Source of the DNA: Theristus sp. LFF4_11
Taxonomy: Eukaryota; Nematoda; Chromadorea; Monhysterida; Xyalidae
DNA length: 64,000 nt
NCBI GenBank assembly: GCA_030248135.1
Contig: JASANC010000791.1
Span: forward strand, 1-64,000
Direction of reading: 5' to 3'
A model generated the notes under the pieces. That model saw nothing but the letters and a program-made list of their open reading frames with translations. It made no database searches and was not told the origin of the DNA. How positions within the stretch are numbered: position 1 is the first letter of the stretch; each line of letters begins with the position of its first letter. Both the position numbers and the translations under genes were made by a program. Below are positions 51,855 to 64,000 of the stretch, piece by piece.

Positions 51855-54800
51855 TGAAAAGGGGATTGAAGAGGGATACTTATCTTTTTTGGGCAAAATG
51901 GAGTGACCAATTGGCGATCCCAGTTGTACAGTACGTGTGGAAATGGTCAAACAAAAAATGAATAGCTCCTTAAAGCTGAGAAAAAGACAAAAATGACGCA
52001 TTTACATTTGGTAGGTACAATTGCAAAACGCTGTCACTGCACAAGACGATGAAAGAATAAAAAGGTATTTAAGAAAGAAAAGAAGTAAACCTGTACAGCA
52101 TTTCAACTGCAACCATATTATATTATTCAGGACAAATGGTTAAAAGCATAGACTCCCCAAAAGACAACAATCAAACAGAACTGCCGAAAAAAGTTGGCCA
52201 TGCAAATAAACGTAAATAATAAACAGAGATGTGTTTTTCGGTAATATGTCACGGCATGGTCCGAAATAAGGTCAAAATGGTGTGGTGTTATTTTGACTGA
52301 AAACCAAACTATATTATTTTTACTTGAATGCACGTTCAATGCATGTTTTTAACATTAACAAACATATTGGTATAAAATATAACACCAAACTCAGAGGTTC
52401 AGTATTGAACTTGAAAAAAATTATTTATGACTTACATACATCAAAAAGTTGAAGTTGATGCATTTCGACTGCACCTTGGATCCAGACTTTTTCTAGAAGT
52501 CAGCCAATGAATTACGTAATCTTGAACGGATAATTTGAATTTGCTGGAAAGTGCTACTATGTTTTTCAACAACGCATTTGATCAAATTACTCGCTGAAGT
52601 TTGCAGAACTTCCCACAGCGCATTGGAGACGAGTAAACAAAAAACATAAACTGTTGCAAAAATGTCCCATAAAATTGCAAGAACATAAAAACCTGAAACC
52701 TAAACAAATCCAAGTCTTCTCAACACATCGCTTTTTGCTAATTTTCTCTTATTCAAGAGTTAAAACTTGAAATTCATCCCCTTATTGAAAAAACAATCAG
52801 CTGTAGTGTTGACTTGTTTCACACGATGACGTTTGTATTTTTATTGAGTGTAAATTAACCAACAATAAAATATTGTGCTTTCTTAAACGCATCGCCATGG
52901 TGATTTGTCTGAATACAATGCGGATCAACTTTGAGTTTTTGCGTTGTTTAAAAATTGATGCGAAAAATGATATGCAATGTGATCATTCAAAATTCGATTT
53001 TTATGGTCTCACACCCTGTGTCTGCCGTGTGCCCCGTGAAGTGCAAAACATTCAAAAAAAGTTCAGTGTTCACCGCTTTTTTCAGGCGTGCCTATCACGT
53101 GAAATTATCTCACGCAAAGGTATTTTCTGCAGTTATTCAAAACTTGGGGAAAACGGGTTTTGTGAGTGTGTGTGCGCACCAGACAGAAAATTATTATTAC
53201 TTGGAAAAATAATCCGCGTGCAAAGTCGCATAATCGACGGCTGACTGTTTGTTTTTCTCCAAAAACGTGTCCAATATACACGTAAGAAAAGTTTGTGCAT
53301 ATGACAAGGATTGAAATCAGACACGGCCGCAAAAGAAAAAAACGAAAATGACGGTAGTGGTGGCACGTCTCTGGGCGAGACAAGGACAATTAAAAACAAA
53401 CATAAATCACAAGTTCGTGAAGGTTGTACAGTTGATTGATAGCTTACCGGTGGATGTTTTGTGTGTGCATGAGCCCAAGCAAAAGCAGCCCATGTCAGAC
53501 AGACTCATAAGCTGAAACCGTTTGTCTAAAATTAACGTGTTTTGTTCGTTTCTCAGCAAAACATTCTTTGAAACGGCTGTTCTCACGAGGCTTTGAAAAA
53601 TCGGAACGTTTCATATAGAATTCCAAGTTGTGTGCTCTGCTGGTTTGTTGTAGGGCCACATAAACTTTTTATGTCGTACTTATTTTAAAGCCCCTTTGAT
53701 TACTCAGCCGGCGTCGGTCTGGCCAGACTATGAAAACGATGCCAAAAATTTATTGAAACAGTCATGCTAAACGGGTCCGAATTATGTTATGAATGTAGTT
53801 TAGATTCGCTGTTTGCAGTCTCGCCGGTAGCCAAGGTGTCACGGTCGTTGCGTTGATTGCATAAAAAGAATATTATTTTGCCTTTTGACGTGCCTTTTGC
53901 CTTTCACCTCATTTTTAATCATAATCACACTAAAAACGAAATGCCATTGTTGATGCCATTGTTAATGCCATGCCTTTCTCGATTCTATTCAAGAAAACTA
54001 CAGGGTGTGTCACCTTCGCTTGCAGAAAAAACTACAGGGTGTGTCACTTTCGCCAGAAAGGCTCGTTGAGACATTTTCCGGCCGTTTCTCAAAATAGGCT
54101 TGATGCACTTCACTGGTCAGTCACGAAGTTCGCTGGTCGTTTGTTTTCGTTCGTTGGTGGCGACATACAGTTTACAGTGAAAAATACACACGGAACGGGC
54201 TTGTATTTTTTATGTCCCACAATTTCTTGAATGGTACTGAGAATGGCATAACTTTAATAGTGGCACCGAGAAAAGCACGGAGAAAATCGCATTATTGACA
54301 ATGGTATTAAAAATGGCACCAAAGACGGTAGTTAGTTTTTTCTGTGTAGTTATCAGTTTTTTTCTCTTTTACCAGGGATGTAAGCTTATTTTGAAAAGCG
54401 TGTTGTTTGTGTTGGCTGGCAGCCCTTCGCTCACATTCACGCTATGCCACGGATTGCACAATCCCATGTCCTCTCTTGCAATGATTCATCGCGTTGTTCA
54501 CTGTCGGCAGCCCCATTTCGCCATCTGTTGCTATTTTCCTGCGAGTTCTTGCACGCTGATTTGGTGTACATTTGCATCTCTACCGAGCTGATTGGTCGCA
54601 GAGCATGACGCTAACAAATCATCGTGTGTGGGCCTACAGAGCCATGTACTTTTCATTGTCTGTAACCATAAAATCCGTGAAGTCGTCACGACAATCATTG
54701 TAAACAGCCCGAAAGCTACAATAATCCAATTGGACGGCCAGCTTATTTTGCACAACAACAACACGCTTCCATCGATGTGCCCTTGTCTGTTTTCGAAATG

Positions 54801-56500
54801 GCTGTCAATAATATTCCCCGTTGCTTTTTTTGCTTTGCTCGGCCCACATCCCGTATTTTGTGTTCTCTCTTATTTTTTATGTTTCTTATTCTTTTTTTTA
54901 TGCTCGGCTGTGTACGTACACTTGTATCATATTTCCTCTCGGTTGCTTTGTGCTTCATTAAAATTTGTACGAATGCTGTTTTGTAGGCTTCCTACATTGT
55001 ATATGTGGGATGGTGCCAACAAATAAGCAGAACTAACTATATGCGCAATCAATTTCTGCTGAAATGTTATTCGCTCTGTTTCTTATTCTGAAGAAAATTG
55101 GTTTTAATCAGAGTTTATGAATAACTCGCGTTGGCGATCGATATCAAATACAACTGTGTCCCCATCACGTTCATTTTTCAAAAAAGTAGAATTCCGGATA
55201 CGCTAATATTACCGTGTACTTGCACCGACCATTGAAGTTGAAGGCTACAATTAAGAACTCTAAAAGCGCATTCATAAAGCAGTCTTTTTAGTGACGCGTT
55301 GTTGTGGTAAAACATATCTGCGCGCGGTCGCTCAATATTGTTTCATGAATGCCCCTTAACATTAACACTTTTAAACACTCAGAGTCTTTTTTTATTGCAC
55401 TCTCTCGGCTCGGGGCTTCACTTATCCGGAGCACCTAAAAATGAAAGTGCCAACATTGATTTTATGGCAGCAAAAATATTGCCTTCATTTTTAGCGTTGA
55501 ATATGTCAACGAAAAACAAGAAACGCAAGGTGCAGATATACTATTGTACGCTTTTTCTGGTTGGCCTCTGATTGAATGCATATGCGTCGTTGGCGTTTTC
55601 CCTCCGTTCGTTTTTCTCATGGAGATTATTTTTTATATCTTTATTTTTCAATCTTGTTTGTGTCCCGTCTCATGTGTCGGCGGTGGAAGCGGGACAAAAG
55701 GATGCTACAATGTACATACAGCAGCTGTTTTCTTGCGTTAAATGGTTTCTATTTATTAGACGCTGTTAATGTTCCAAAGCTTTTGCGACATGATTCAAAG
55801 TTGAAAACTGAAGCTCAACGCACACTGCAATGTACAAAAAATCGTCTGAGGCACCAGAGCAGCGGACGCTGTGAAGAAGCAGACAAACGAACGGGGAAGA
55901 CCCATTTACTTTGCATGGACGAACACAAGGAGACACGCTAGCAGTTCGAAAGGGGCATTGCTTATAATGCTATCGCGTCATGAAGAACAAGCCAGTGTTG
56001 GAACAGAACATTGTTTATGCATTCCTACATGGACAGGGCCTTATCGACTGTCAAATCCCTGGGTTCATCTGTTGTTTACTGTATTTGATCTCAAGCCAAA
56101 TGAAAACACAATCAAGTCCACTATAGACTGAGATTGCTTTAACTACTTTACTACTAGTTTGCTATTACTATAGGTACTGGTGCTTTACTAATAGTTTACT
56201 TACTACTGAGTACCACTGACTTAATACACTCTTACAGGAACAAATTTCTATTTTGTACTGATCGTTTAACGACTACCTTTACTACTAGTTTTAACTTACT
56301 GTGTACAACCACGTATCTGGAAAACAAGTGGTGATTAAGGTAGTACGTAGGTATAGTAATAATCAAATTTTCCAGTGGACCCTCAATCGTCGAAGACAGA
56401 TAACGAAAATTCCTTCTTCTGTGATTTGTATTCTCAGCTTTTCTCTATCAATAATCTCCGTTTACAATAAAGACTCCTGAAGTGAAATCGCGTCGAGAGC
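51855..56500. other. Long gene-poor stretch, first part
   Basis: No gene could be supported on either strand. At 53997-54055 a TACAGGGTGTGTCAC(C/T)TTCGC phrase is tandemly duplicated. 56120-56300 is enriched in ACTACTAGTTT-type simple sequence. Confidence 0.45.
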
Positions 56501-56556
56501 CAATGCGGTAATTTATTGTATTTAGCGAACACTGAGTTCTTGCATGGCTGAGTACT

Positions 56557-56847
56557 GTGCATGAGCGCATGTACAACGTAGGCTCGCCGACACCGCATGG
56601 CCCCCATGTCGATGCAGTTTGTTGGGTGTATCTGGCACAACGCGAGGGAAGCAGCAGCAGCTACATTGTATATGTTTACGATCCGGAGCGGAGCAAGTCT
56701 GAGATCAAGAGCACAGGCACACTCAATGACAGAAAATTGCACAGCATGTTTCTCATGCAAGTGCTGTGTTTTTATGCTTTTTGTACGATGCTTCTTGCAT
56801 TGAGCTTGTTTTTGTTGCGAGCTTTTTTGTGTGCATCAACATCCTGA
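56557..56847 (+). CDS. Possible small membrane protein exon (low confidence)
   Basis: A GC-richer open stretch encodes a polar N-terminus (PHGPHVDAVCWVYLAQREGSS) and a hydrophobic C-terminus (LCFYAFCTMLLALSLFLLRAF) before a stop. The shape would suit a small anchored protein. No family, splice evidence or neighbour context supports it, so it may be chance. Confidence 0.2.
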   Translation: MHERMYNVGSPTPHGPHVDAVCWVYLAQREGSSSSYIVYVYDPERSKSEIKSTGTLNDRKLHSMFLMQVLCFYAFCTMLLALSLFLLRAFLCASTS

Positions 56848-59002
56848 GTCGCAGTCTCAAGTGCGATAGCATCAGATAGTGTATTGGCCTTGTAAGCTTG
56901 TGATACAGATCCATATAAACACTTTTATTTCAATACATTTCATTGGGCTTAGTTTTTACTTTGATGATGTCAGCAACAATGTCGGCGTCAAAGGAAAAAC
57001 TGGCTTCGTATCCGGTTTCGTTGCTTGGTGAAAACTGGAGTTATCTGGTTCGATTCTCATGAAAGTTCCTCAGAAAACTGGCCACCCTTCTGTTGTTTCT
57101 GAGACGGACTTGTTTGTTCAGCGACGTGTGTCAGGCAAACACCCGCATGTATGGAAGCCAGGTGGAAAGATTCATTAACTTAAGAGATGAAAGCAAAAAC
57201 ACGAGGCGATGCGTTGTTTTTGCCAACACTCTTCTAACACGAAACTCATGCACGTCGGGATTCATGTGAATTTCGCGTGCACGGTCGCATGTGTGCCAGC
57301 ATGGATACATGTGTTTAGCGAACTTTCCTGTTTTTCCCTTCGATTTTCTGAGTTTTTTTGTCTGTCTCTGTTTTCCACGGCGCCGCCAACGGCTGGTGTA
57401 TTTTTCTGTGTCGAACTGTGGTCGGGCCCGGCCACCCGTGTTTCGTCCCAGCGTATCAGCTTTTCCTAAACGAATTTTTTTTGCTCCCAATGGTTTTGGT
57501 TTTTTTTCGGGGGCATCAACTCAATCCAACAGGGCAGTTCTGATAAGCTGAATTGTGTTTCGAGCTGACTCGCACGCATGTGTTTTTTAACAGTTCAAAA
57601 GAACTGTGCACTTTTGTCCTTCATTTTACGTGATATGCAGAACTGGAGAGGAGTTGATCTTTTCAAATCACACAATCGAAGAGTATGTTTTTGCATAAAA
57701 ACTTTCGCCGGCAGTGAATATGCGTTACGCAGTTATCGCAGTCGGGCGTTCGTGCGTGTATGTGCTTTTAAACATATGCGTTTATTTTGACTGCATTTTT
57801 CATGTGTTTGTTTAATGTTGACGGAACCTGCTGGATAAACACATCATACAATGTAACACAGCAAACTTTACACAGTCTTCTAAAGCAGCGCAGGGATTGA
57901 AAATTTCAGCGCTAAACAGCTGATCGAAGTACAGGAATCTGGAGACATCGCAATATCAACCGGCACACGCATGATCTCGACTGTTGGTGTTGTTTGTCAT
58001 TCATCCTTGCCATGTTTTCACAACATAACATTTACATTATTTCCGCATCGCAGATTCTTTGGAACAAAACTGTCATCCAGTTCTGGTGGTATGACCGAGC
58101 TTACCGAATCCATTATCGTCATTCAGACCTTTCTGACTCGAACCCCATGTCATGTATGCACATACGCATGTACAAATATTTTTTAAACTGACGGCTTTCA
58201 CGTTGGATCGATACTTTTTGCTGCGAAAATTCAAAGCTTCACAAAGTAATGTCGATTTTGTTTGTACAGCAACAGTTTTTCTCTCACGGGCATATTTTTT
58301 AGCATATAGTGCTTTAACGTTGTTTGTTAATAAATCATAAAGTTGGGAATAACGTGTATGGTGTAATTATATACAATTATAATGGCTATATAACCTGTGA
58401 TTATCTGTGATCAGGGGGCAGTTTATTCTTATTCTTGTTGTAATCACTCCAACATAATCAGCAAACCCAACAAACATCATAACCACCTAACCCTTCCTGC
58501 GCACTCCAACATAATCAGCAAACCCAACAAACATCATAACCACCTAACCCTTTCTATAACCAACCGGAAATCTTTTCTGTGTATAGATACGAAGCTTTAG
58601 AAAAGAAATACTGTAACCATAAAAGAAGGCCTACGATGGACCGTGCTAAAACGCTCTGCCAATTTTGGCTCTTTTATTTTTCATGGCTTTCTTTGACTAC
58701 TTTTTCAAACTATCAATATTTAATATCACAACCAAAAAATATAGCTAAAAAATGTTCATTTGTGATTCATCGACGTCATATTGTGTTTGTTTATTTACCC
58801 TCCCACGCACTTAAGAACTGTGACCAATAGTTTTAGGTATGCTATAGCGAAACCTTTAAATCCGTTTTGAAGTTCTGTGTCTTCTCAGACAACTCATCAT
58901 TATTAATTCAGTCTAGTGTGACATGCCTCCAAGCAAGGTGGTGACAGTGTCACGCCATTGAAACGATGCATCTTTTTGATTAAAAATAGTTAATTTACAG
59001 AG
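56848..59002. other. Long gene-poor stretch, second part
   Basis: No gene was recognised. It contains the 58-bp duplication listed separately. Frames at 57131-57490 and 57971-58191 have no family features. Confidence 0.4.
58444..58560 (+). repeat. 58-bp direct tandem repeat, two units
   Basis: The unit beginning ACTCCAACATAATCAGCAAA and ending CCACCTAACCCTT occurs twice head to tail with almost no difference, so the duplication is recent. Confidence 0.85.
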
Positions 59003-59269
59003 TACAGGGTGATTTAAAAAACGTCAATTTTTGAAACGCTTCGATCTCGTGACTGCATTGATGTCTGGGGCTGGAATTTGCACCACTTATGGTCATTTGG
59101 TTCCCGTTTGTTGTGTAAAAATTTCAACCATCAAAAATTTCACCTCTATAGGCACAACAGTACTTTTATCCAAAATTTACATTTTTACTGTTTTTTTACC
59201 TTTTCAAACATCCGCATACACATCATCATCATGATCATCATGATCATCATCATCATCATCATCATTCCA

Positions 59270-59404
59270 TTCGATTATAGCGTCCATCCGATGCTGGAAA
59301 CTGAGCAGCACTTTCTGCCGCAGTCCGACGTCTCCGTCGATCTCGCGAACTGCAAGACGAATGTTCGTCTTCAAATCCTCAACGTTGGTCACCGGAGAGC
59401 CCAC
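59270..59404 (-). pseudogene. Mariner-like transposase C-terminal fragment (minus)
   Basis: About 45 codons read on the minus strand (VTNVEDLKTNIRLAVREIDGD, then FQHRMDAIIEW). This is the pattern of the region after the last catalytic acid in Tc1/mariner transposases. It is abruptly truncated upstream and runs into a simple ATC/GAT repeat downstream. Confidence 0.65.
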
Positions 59405-59406
59405 AG

Positions 59407-59590
59407 GTGCGCGTCTGGCTGTCGGAAGTGTTTGCGCAGCGTTCGATTGGGCGACGCGGCGAGATCGCCTGGCCCCCTCGCAGCCCCGACTTGGCGCCTG
59501 GATTACTGGTGTGCAGCAGCTCGTCTACGCGTCTCCGGTGACCAACGTTCAGGATTTAAGGACGAACATTCGTCTTGCAGTCCTGATGAT
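59407..59590 (+). pseudogene. Mariner-like transposase fragment with catalytic-region motif (plus)
   Basis: Reads WLSEVFAQRSIGRRGEIAWP and PPRSPDLAP, the conserved stretch before the third catalytic acid of the DDE domain. A frameshift follows, then LVYASPVTNVQDLRTNIRLA. The frame is broken around the former WG motif, and the fragment ends in a GAT-rich repeat. Confidence 0.7.
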
Positions 59591-59884
59591 GATGATGATG
59601 ACGTCTATGAGCAATGATGCGTTTTGAGATTCTCGATGAAAACTTGTTTTTGCGCGAAGAAGTCGATTTTTCAAACATTACGCTATAAAACTGAATTTAC
59701 TTGATTAAATCTGAAAAAATTTGTCGGAAAAATTCCATGATGTGTTCTATCAGCGCTGAAAATTTCAACTTAACAGGATTTACCATACGCTAGCGAGAGC
59801 ATAGTTTAAAACCGGATACGTCATTGGCCCACCCTGTAAGCAGTTTTGAAACCGGATAGCTTTTTTTGGCCCACCCTGTAAGTA

Positions 59885-60625
59885 CAGGGTGTCCCAGCTA
59901 GATGTACAACATTTGTTTTTGTAATTACGCGTGCGTGCGTTGCCCAATTTTTATAATTTTTTTCAGCGTTGTAGTAAAGACTTCGGGAATTTGTTTGACA
60001 CTAAAAACGTTCCGATACGTTGAATATAACCTGACTTATAAGCATTTGGAAAAAATACACAATTTTTCAATTGCCGCCCGCACCGGTGCGCGACTGGCTG
60101 GACACTCAGTTTGATCAGCGCTGGATCGGCCGCGGTTGGCCAATTGCCTGGCCTGCACGTTCGCCTGATATCACAGCGTGCGACTACTGGCTCTGGGGCG
60201 TTGTGAAGCACCGTGTTTATGAGTCCCACCCAGCATCAATCGATGAGCTGATTGTGGCCATCGGTGAAACTGTGGGCGAAATCAGCGACAAAGAGCGCCT
60301 GTCAGGTGTTTTGGATTTCGACAGGCAAATGATAAACTGATTGAAAGAGAGTGCCAGCACATTGAGCACAATTAGACGGTTGATATTTTGAGTATGTGAG
60401 TGTTTGATTTGTTTTTTCTGCTCTCCGCTCGTTCATTTTTTTGTAAAAATGAGGTTTTTTTTAAACTGCCATAACTTGTGCCATGTTTGCTGAAACATAA
60501 AAATTCTGGTGCCAAACAAATTCCCGAAGTCTTTTTTACAAACGTTGACAAAATTATCAACATAGCTCAACGCTCGCGCGCATACTTAAAAAAACAAATG
60601 TTGTACATCTAGCTGGGACACCCTG
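59885..60625. mobile_element. Mariner-type element 2 with perfect 36-bp TIRs (741 bp)
   Basis: The left end CAGGGTGTCCCAGCTAGATG is matched perfectly and inverted at the right end, and the match continues for about 36 bp. TA flanks both sides (59883-59884, 60626-60627). It is internally deleted and keeps only the C-terminal part of a transposase. Confidence 0.88.
60071..60340 (+). pseudogene. Truncated mariner-like transposase (C-terminal ~85 codons)
   Basis: Carries VRDWLDTQFDQRWIGRGWPI, AWPARSPDITACDYWLWG and VKHRVYESHPASIDEL, ending in a stop at 60340. The conserved RSPD motif is followed by a D in DYWLWG, the place of the third catalytic acid. The first two catalytic acids and the DNA-binding domain are missing, so it cannot act alone. 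It is related to, but clearly distinct from, the fragment in relic 1. Confidence 0.82.
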
Positions 60626-60627
60626 TA

Positions 60628-61044
60628 GTTCTGTTTTGTGTTCCGCCAAAAACTAGAAAACAATAATTTGCAGATTACATGTCATGTACCGCAGTTTTCC
60701 GTTAATTAAAGACAACGATAAGCATAATGTCATATGCAGTACATGTTTTTATGCCATCGCGATTCTTTCATCTGGCGAGCTAATTTTGTTCAGCAAGCGA
60801 ACTGTACCGCAGAAACTGAAGCTGCTGCTAGCTGATTGCCATTGAAGCAGTGCATTTGAAAGCACAATTTTCAGTACTTCAGAAAATTTTTCCTGTTACT
60901 ACCGGTTAACTCCTGACGGTGCTATGTATCATACAACAATCATGCATGTGTGAGATCATGCGAGTGAAAATTACAGTCTTGCACAAAATTTTCAGAGAGT
61001 TTCATCAAAACAACACCGACTTCATAAAGAGCGCCCCCTGGCGG
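60628..61044. other. Intergenic, upstream of the SLC6 gene
   Basis: No gene; this should contain the distal promoter of the transporter gene. Confidence 0.4.
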
Positions 61045-61052
61045 TATAAAAG
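61045..61052 (+). promoter_or_regulatory. TATA box of the SLC6 gene
   Basis: TATAAAAG lies 108 bp before the ATG at 61153, preceded by a GC-rich CGCCCCCTGGCGG palindrome. Position and sequence fit a polymerase II core promoter. Confidence 0.55.
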
Positions 61053-61152
61053 CGACCGTACATTTTCATCGTTCATCATTTAAACGAAACTAGAATCAGC
61101 GCTCTTCGAAGCGTCGTTTTTTTGAAAATTTCGAAATAAACTATTAACGGTC

Positions 61153-63586
61153 ATGATCGGCACGGAAGACAGCCGCGAGCCGCTGCACCCGGAGCCGCCG
61201 GCGTACGAGACGATCGTGGCTGTGAAGGGCGAGGTGAACGACGAGCACAGCCTGCAGCAGCACGCGTACGCAAACAACCAGCGCAACGACGACAGCATCC
61301 ACACGCACGACAGCAGCGACGACGACGACGACGAGGTAGAACACTGTTTGCTATGGAAAGCTAAAGTTGGCTATAGTGGCCGTCTACGAAGAAAAGTGCA
61401 ATACTGCGTTGCTCATTTGAGCTCTCATTATCGAGAAACACATGGTCAAATCAATTGTTAAGAAAACGAAAGTCGTTCGCATTCTATGTAATTTGAGTTC
61501 TTTCATTTCTCCTGCCATATCTTTTTTAGTTCATCAGCACGTTTTCAAAAAAAACTGCGAATGACACTATACATGAAATGCGAATTTCCTCAGCTAGTGA
61601 AGCTTGATTAAAAAAAACTCAATCGAGTTTTATTCTATCAGAGCGTTCTTGACATGGATGGTTGTGTCGCCGAAGACTGGCATGAAGAACGACAGACACG
61701 CGAGACGTGGACTGGAAAAATGGACTTCATTTTGAGGTTCGTCGTTGTGGCGACGAAACACTGCAAAATCATTCGTTTTAGTGTTTCCAAATGCTCAGTT
61801 TTTTATATTTTGAAATCGCGGCTCTGAGAGCAACATTTTAGCTGCGTTGGCTACGCCGTTGGTCTCGGCAACATTTGGCGCTTTCCGTATTTGTGCTACA
61901 ACAACGGCGGAGGTAAGCACGCACGAACACTCGATTGCTCAAATGTCAATAAACTTGACGAGTGACGCGACGCTGCTTGCCTGCAGGCGCTTTCCTGGTG
62001 CCGTACTTCATTTTCCTGGCGCTCTGCGGCATGCCGCTGACGATGCTGGAGCTGTCCATTGGCCAGTTCGTCAGTCTCGGCCCGACGGCGTTGTTCCAGA
62101 AGTTCTGCCCCATGTTCCAAGGTGTCTTTCATGATTGATTTTTTGAATCTGCGTGCTGTACCTCCATGTGTGCCATTATTTTCTGTCATGCGTGCTTCAG
62201 GTCTCGGATGGACGCAGGTGCTGATCTCTGGCGTCTGCTGCGTCTACTACAACATCATCATCGCATGGACACTCTACTATTTGTACATGAGTTTTCGTCT
62301 GACGTTGCCGTGGGCATCCTGTGGCAATTGGTTGGCTAATTCTAGAAATACAATCGATTGTCAATCGAAAGACCACTTTTGAAACTGTGAAATTTGACAA
62401 TTTGTCTCAGGTGGAATACGGAATCGTGCGTGGAAGACATCACTGGCCGGTTGGATGCAGCAGCCAACTCCACGAATGCCACCAGCTATAAAGTGGCTGG
62501 CCCGTCAAACGCAACTGGGTTGCTTCCGAATGATTCCATTTCCGACTCCAAACGCTACACGGCCAGCGAGGAGTTCTGGGTGTACGTTTTGTTCTATTTT
62601 TTTCTAGGAACTATTTAGGGACTGTATAACACCTATTTTACTGGTCTGTGAAATATCCACCGATGCTCTTTTTTCATCTCACTCACAATTTGGACAGCAA
62701 TTAGTTTAAGACATCTTTTTCAACCGTTCAAGCTTGTGAATCTCGAGTTTTGGGAAGACACATTTGCAAGTGCGCAGCGCAGCTTCTTGTGTGCAATCGA
62801 TGCAATGATTGAATTATGCGTTACTCAGTGAGACGTCCGAGAGACAGAACGTCTATTGCGGTTCACTTCCACTGCAGTGACGCACAAGAACACCATAGCA
62901 ACTTTTATTGTTAGAGATGTTCAGTTTTTCTTCATTCGCAACTTGCAACGCATGGGCGTGTTGTGTGACAGCGATGTGCGCTGCTGTGTTTACGTGCTTC
63001 GTTGCGCCCACCAACTGACGCGTGTTGCATGTATATCCATTGCATTCTCGCTGATGAGATCTATTATGTTACACCACACTGGAGGATTGAGATCACATCT
63101 CTCTGATGAATGATTGCAGGTCAAACGGGCGCCGCAGTGGAATACAAAACGTTGCTGTAGTCACTCACAGATTTAAAAACGTTTCACAAATTAAAGGGTC
63201 GTGCAACGATATACATGCATCTTGCAGTTAAAACAGCAGAGAAACAGAAATGAACAGTAAAAGCAGTTAGCTGCGTACCTAACAACAGGAGCAGCGCACG
63301 CATTCCAGCAAAGCAGGCCACTACGTATAGGTGCATGTAAAAATGCTCAAGGAATATTGGAGCGCTGTGGAACAGCAATTACATTTCTGTCTGTGCAGCT
63401 GAGCAAAGAAGTGTGTAGAGGTGTATTGTTCTACTACCGCTGCCACATCACAGGAGGTACGTGCTGCGTCTGTCCGACGGCATTGACAATCTGCAAGGCA
63501 TCCGTCCCGAGCTGGCCGTGTCGCTCGCAGCTGCCTGGCTGCTGATATTCGCCTGCCTGTTCAAGGGTGTCAAGTCCTCGGGACGA
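61153..63586 (+). CDS. SLC6 sodium-coupled neurotransmitter/amino-acid transporter, 5' part (7 exons, 306 aa in window)
   Basis: Exons 61153-61335, 61642-61736, 61842-61912, 61987-62121, 62201-62330, 62411-62581 and 63454-63586 join in phase. The gene runs off the right edge after a GTAAGT donor. SLC6 carriers couple uptake of amino acids or transmitters to Na+ and Cl-. The N-terminus is long and acidic, with a run of Asp. TM1 has [20 protein letters not shown] (about residues 96-115), the sodium and substrate site. TM2 has LELSIGQF and TM3 has YYNIIIAW. The second extracellular loop keeps the paired Cys (ASCGN, ESC) and several N-glycosylation sites (NST, NAT, NDS). [14 protein letters not shown] opens TM4. 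Gly replaces the Asp of monoamine carriers in TM1, so a glycine, neutral amino-acid or similar substrate is likely. Which one is not settled. Confidence 0.93.
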
Positions 63587-64000
63587 GTAAGTGATCATTT
63601 ATGCGCATGTCAAGCGTTCAAAGGTACATCATTATGCGAAACAGCGACTTCAACAAACATGTGACTAAAAGAAACAAATGTTTTTCAAATTTTTTAAACA
63701 CATATCATCTTTAAAGCCTAATAACTTTGTTGGGATAGCTTTTTGATTTCGATACGCTGCCCGGTGCTATCAAGGAAGGCTGTTACTAAACAGTTCCAGC
63801 CTGTCATCCCATCCCAAATCAGAGAACGCTTGGAATGCCGCGCGATAAGTAGTTTTATAGATACTAGCAAATTGACCCGTGCCTACGGCACGGTTAGCTG
63901 ATAAATACAACTATTATTTTTGAGTTGGTTTTCCCTTTTGACCTTGCCTACGACGCGGACTCAAAATGCATTGCATTTTGATTTTGAGCTGCTTTAACCG
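63587..64000 (+). other. Intron of the SLC6 gene, with a possible repeat end
   Basis: No further SLC6 exon was seen before the edge. Near 63868-63900 a TACTAGCAAATTGACCCGTG / CTACGGCACGGTTAGC motif with a small hairpin resembles a transposon boundary of a type seen widely in invertebrates; its class is not determined here. Confidence 0.4.

Larger units (their letters stand above)
59005..59878. mobile_element. Mariner-type relic 1, rearranged
   Basis: Begins TA-CAGGGTGATTT and ends CACCCTG-TA. The right end is duplicated: two GGCCCACCCTGTA copies, each preceded by an ACCGGATA block, about 45 bp apart. Inside are two transposase C-terminal remnants facing apart (see the pseudogene entries). 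It is non-functional. Confidence 0.75.

Noticed and set aside
54592..55026. 144-codon plus-strand frame rich in Leu, Phe and Cys
   Set aside because: T-rich DNA gives hydrophobic frames by composition; no start context, family or splice support.

Overview
The window is invertebrate metazoan nuclear DNA. Genes are split into many short exons by GT-AG introns, many of them 60-500 bp. Coding exons are GC-richer than their surroundings, and introns and intergenic DNA are crowded with short inverted-repeat transposons. No rRNA gene, tRNA gene, CRISPR array or prokaryotic feature was seen. The genus cannot be told from the sequence. A stand-alone four-MBT-repeat protein recalls LIN-61 of nematodes, which hints at a nematode or related worm but does not prove it.

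Layout. 0-7 kb: a small C-terminally anchored membrane protein (+), a small mitochondrial-type membrane protein (-) and a helical, charged protein (-). 7.6-12.2 kb: a transposon-rich, G-run-rich block. 12.5-18.5 kb: a 14-exon four-MBT chromatin reader (+). 21.3-27.0 kb: a 13-exon ankyrin-DHHC palmitoyltransferase of the HIP14/ZDHHC17 type (+). 29.3-33.6 kb: a small unknown protein and a VWA-like single-pass surface protein (+). 34.9-38 kb: a hexokinase (-). 40.9-44.8 kb: a tetraspanin (-). 45-61 kb: a gene-poor stretch with a large foldback element, a 149-bp tandem satellite, a hAT-type element and two mariner relics. 61.15 kb to the edge: the 5' half of an SLC6 sodium-coupled transporter (+).

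Exon models were built by hand. Splice phases were checked, and every model that is complete within the window sums to whole codons. The genes do not form a pathway. Three encode membrane-trafficking or surface proteins (DHHC enzyme, tetraspanin, VWA protein), one a plasma-membrane transporter, one starts glycolysis and one reads chromatin.

The most informative non-gene content is a set of non-autonomous DNA transposons whose ends and target-site duplications can be read directly. They include two near-identical ~1.04-kb copies 41 kb apart, each with its own perfect 8-bp duplication; a hAT-type element nested inside a TA-flanked MITE inside an MBT intron; and a 445-bp element with minisatellite ends.
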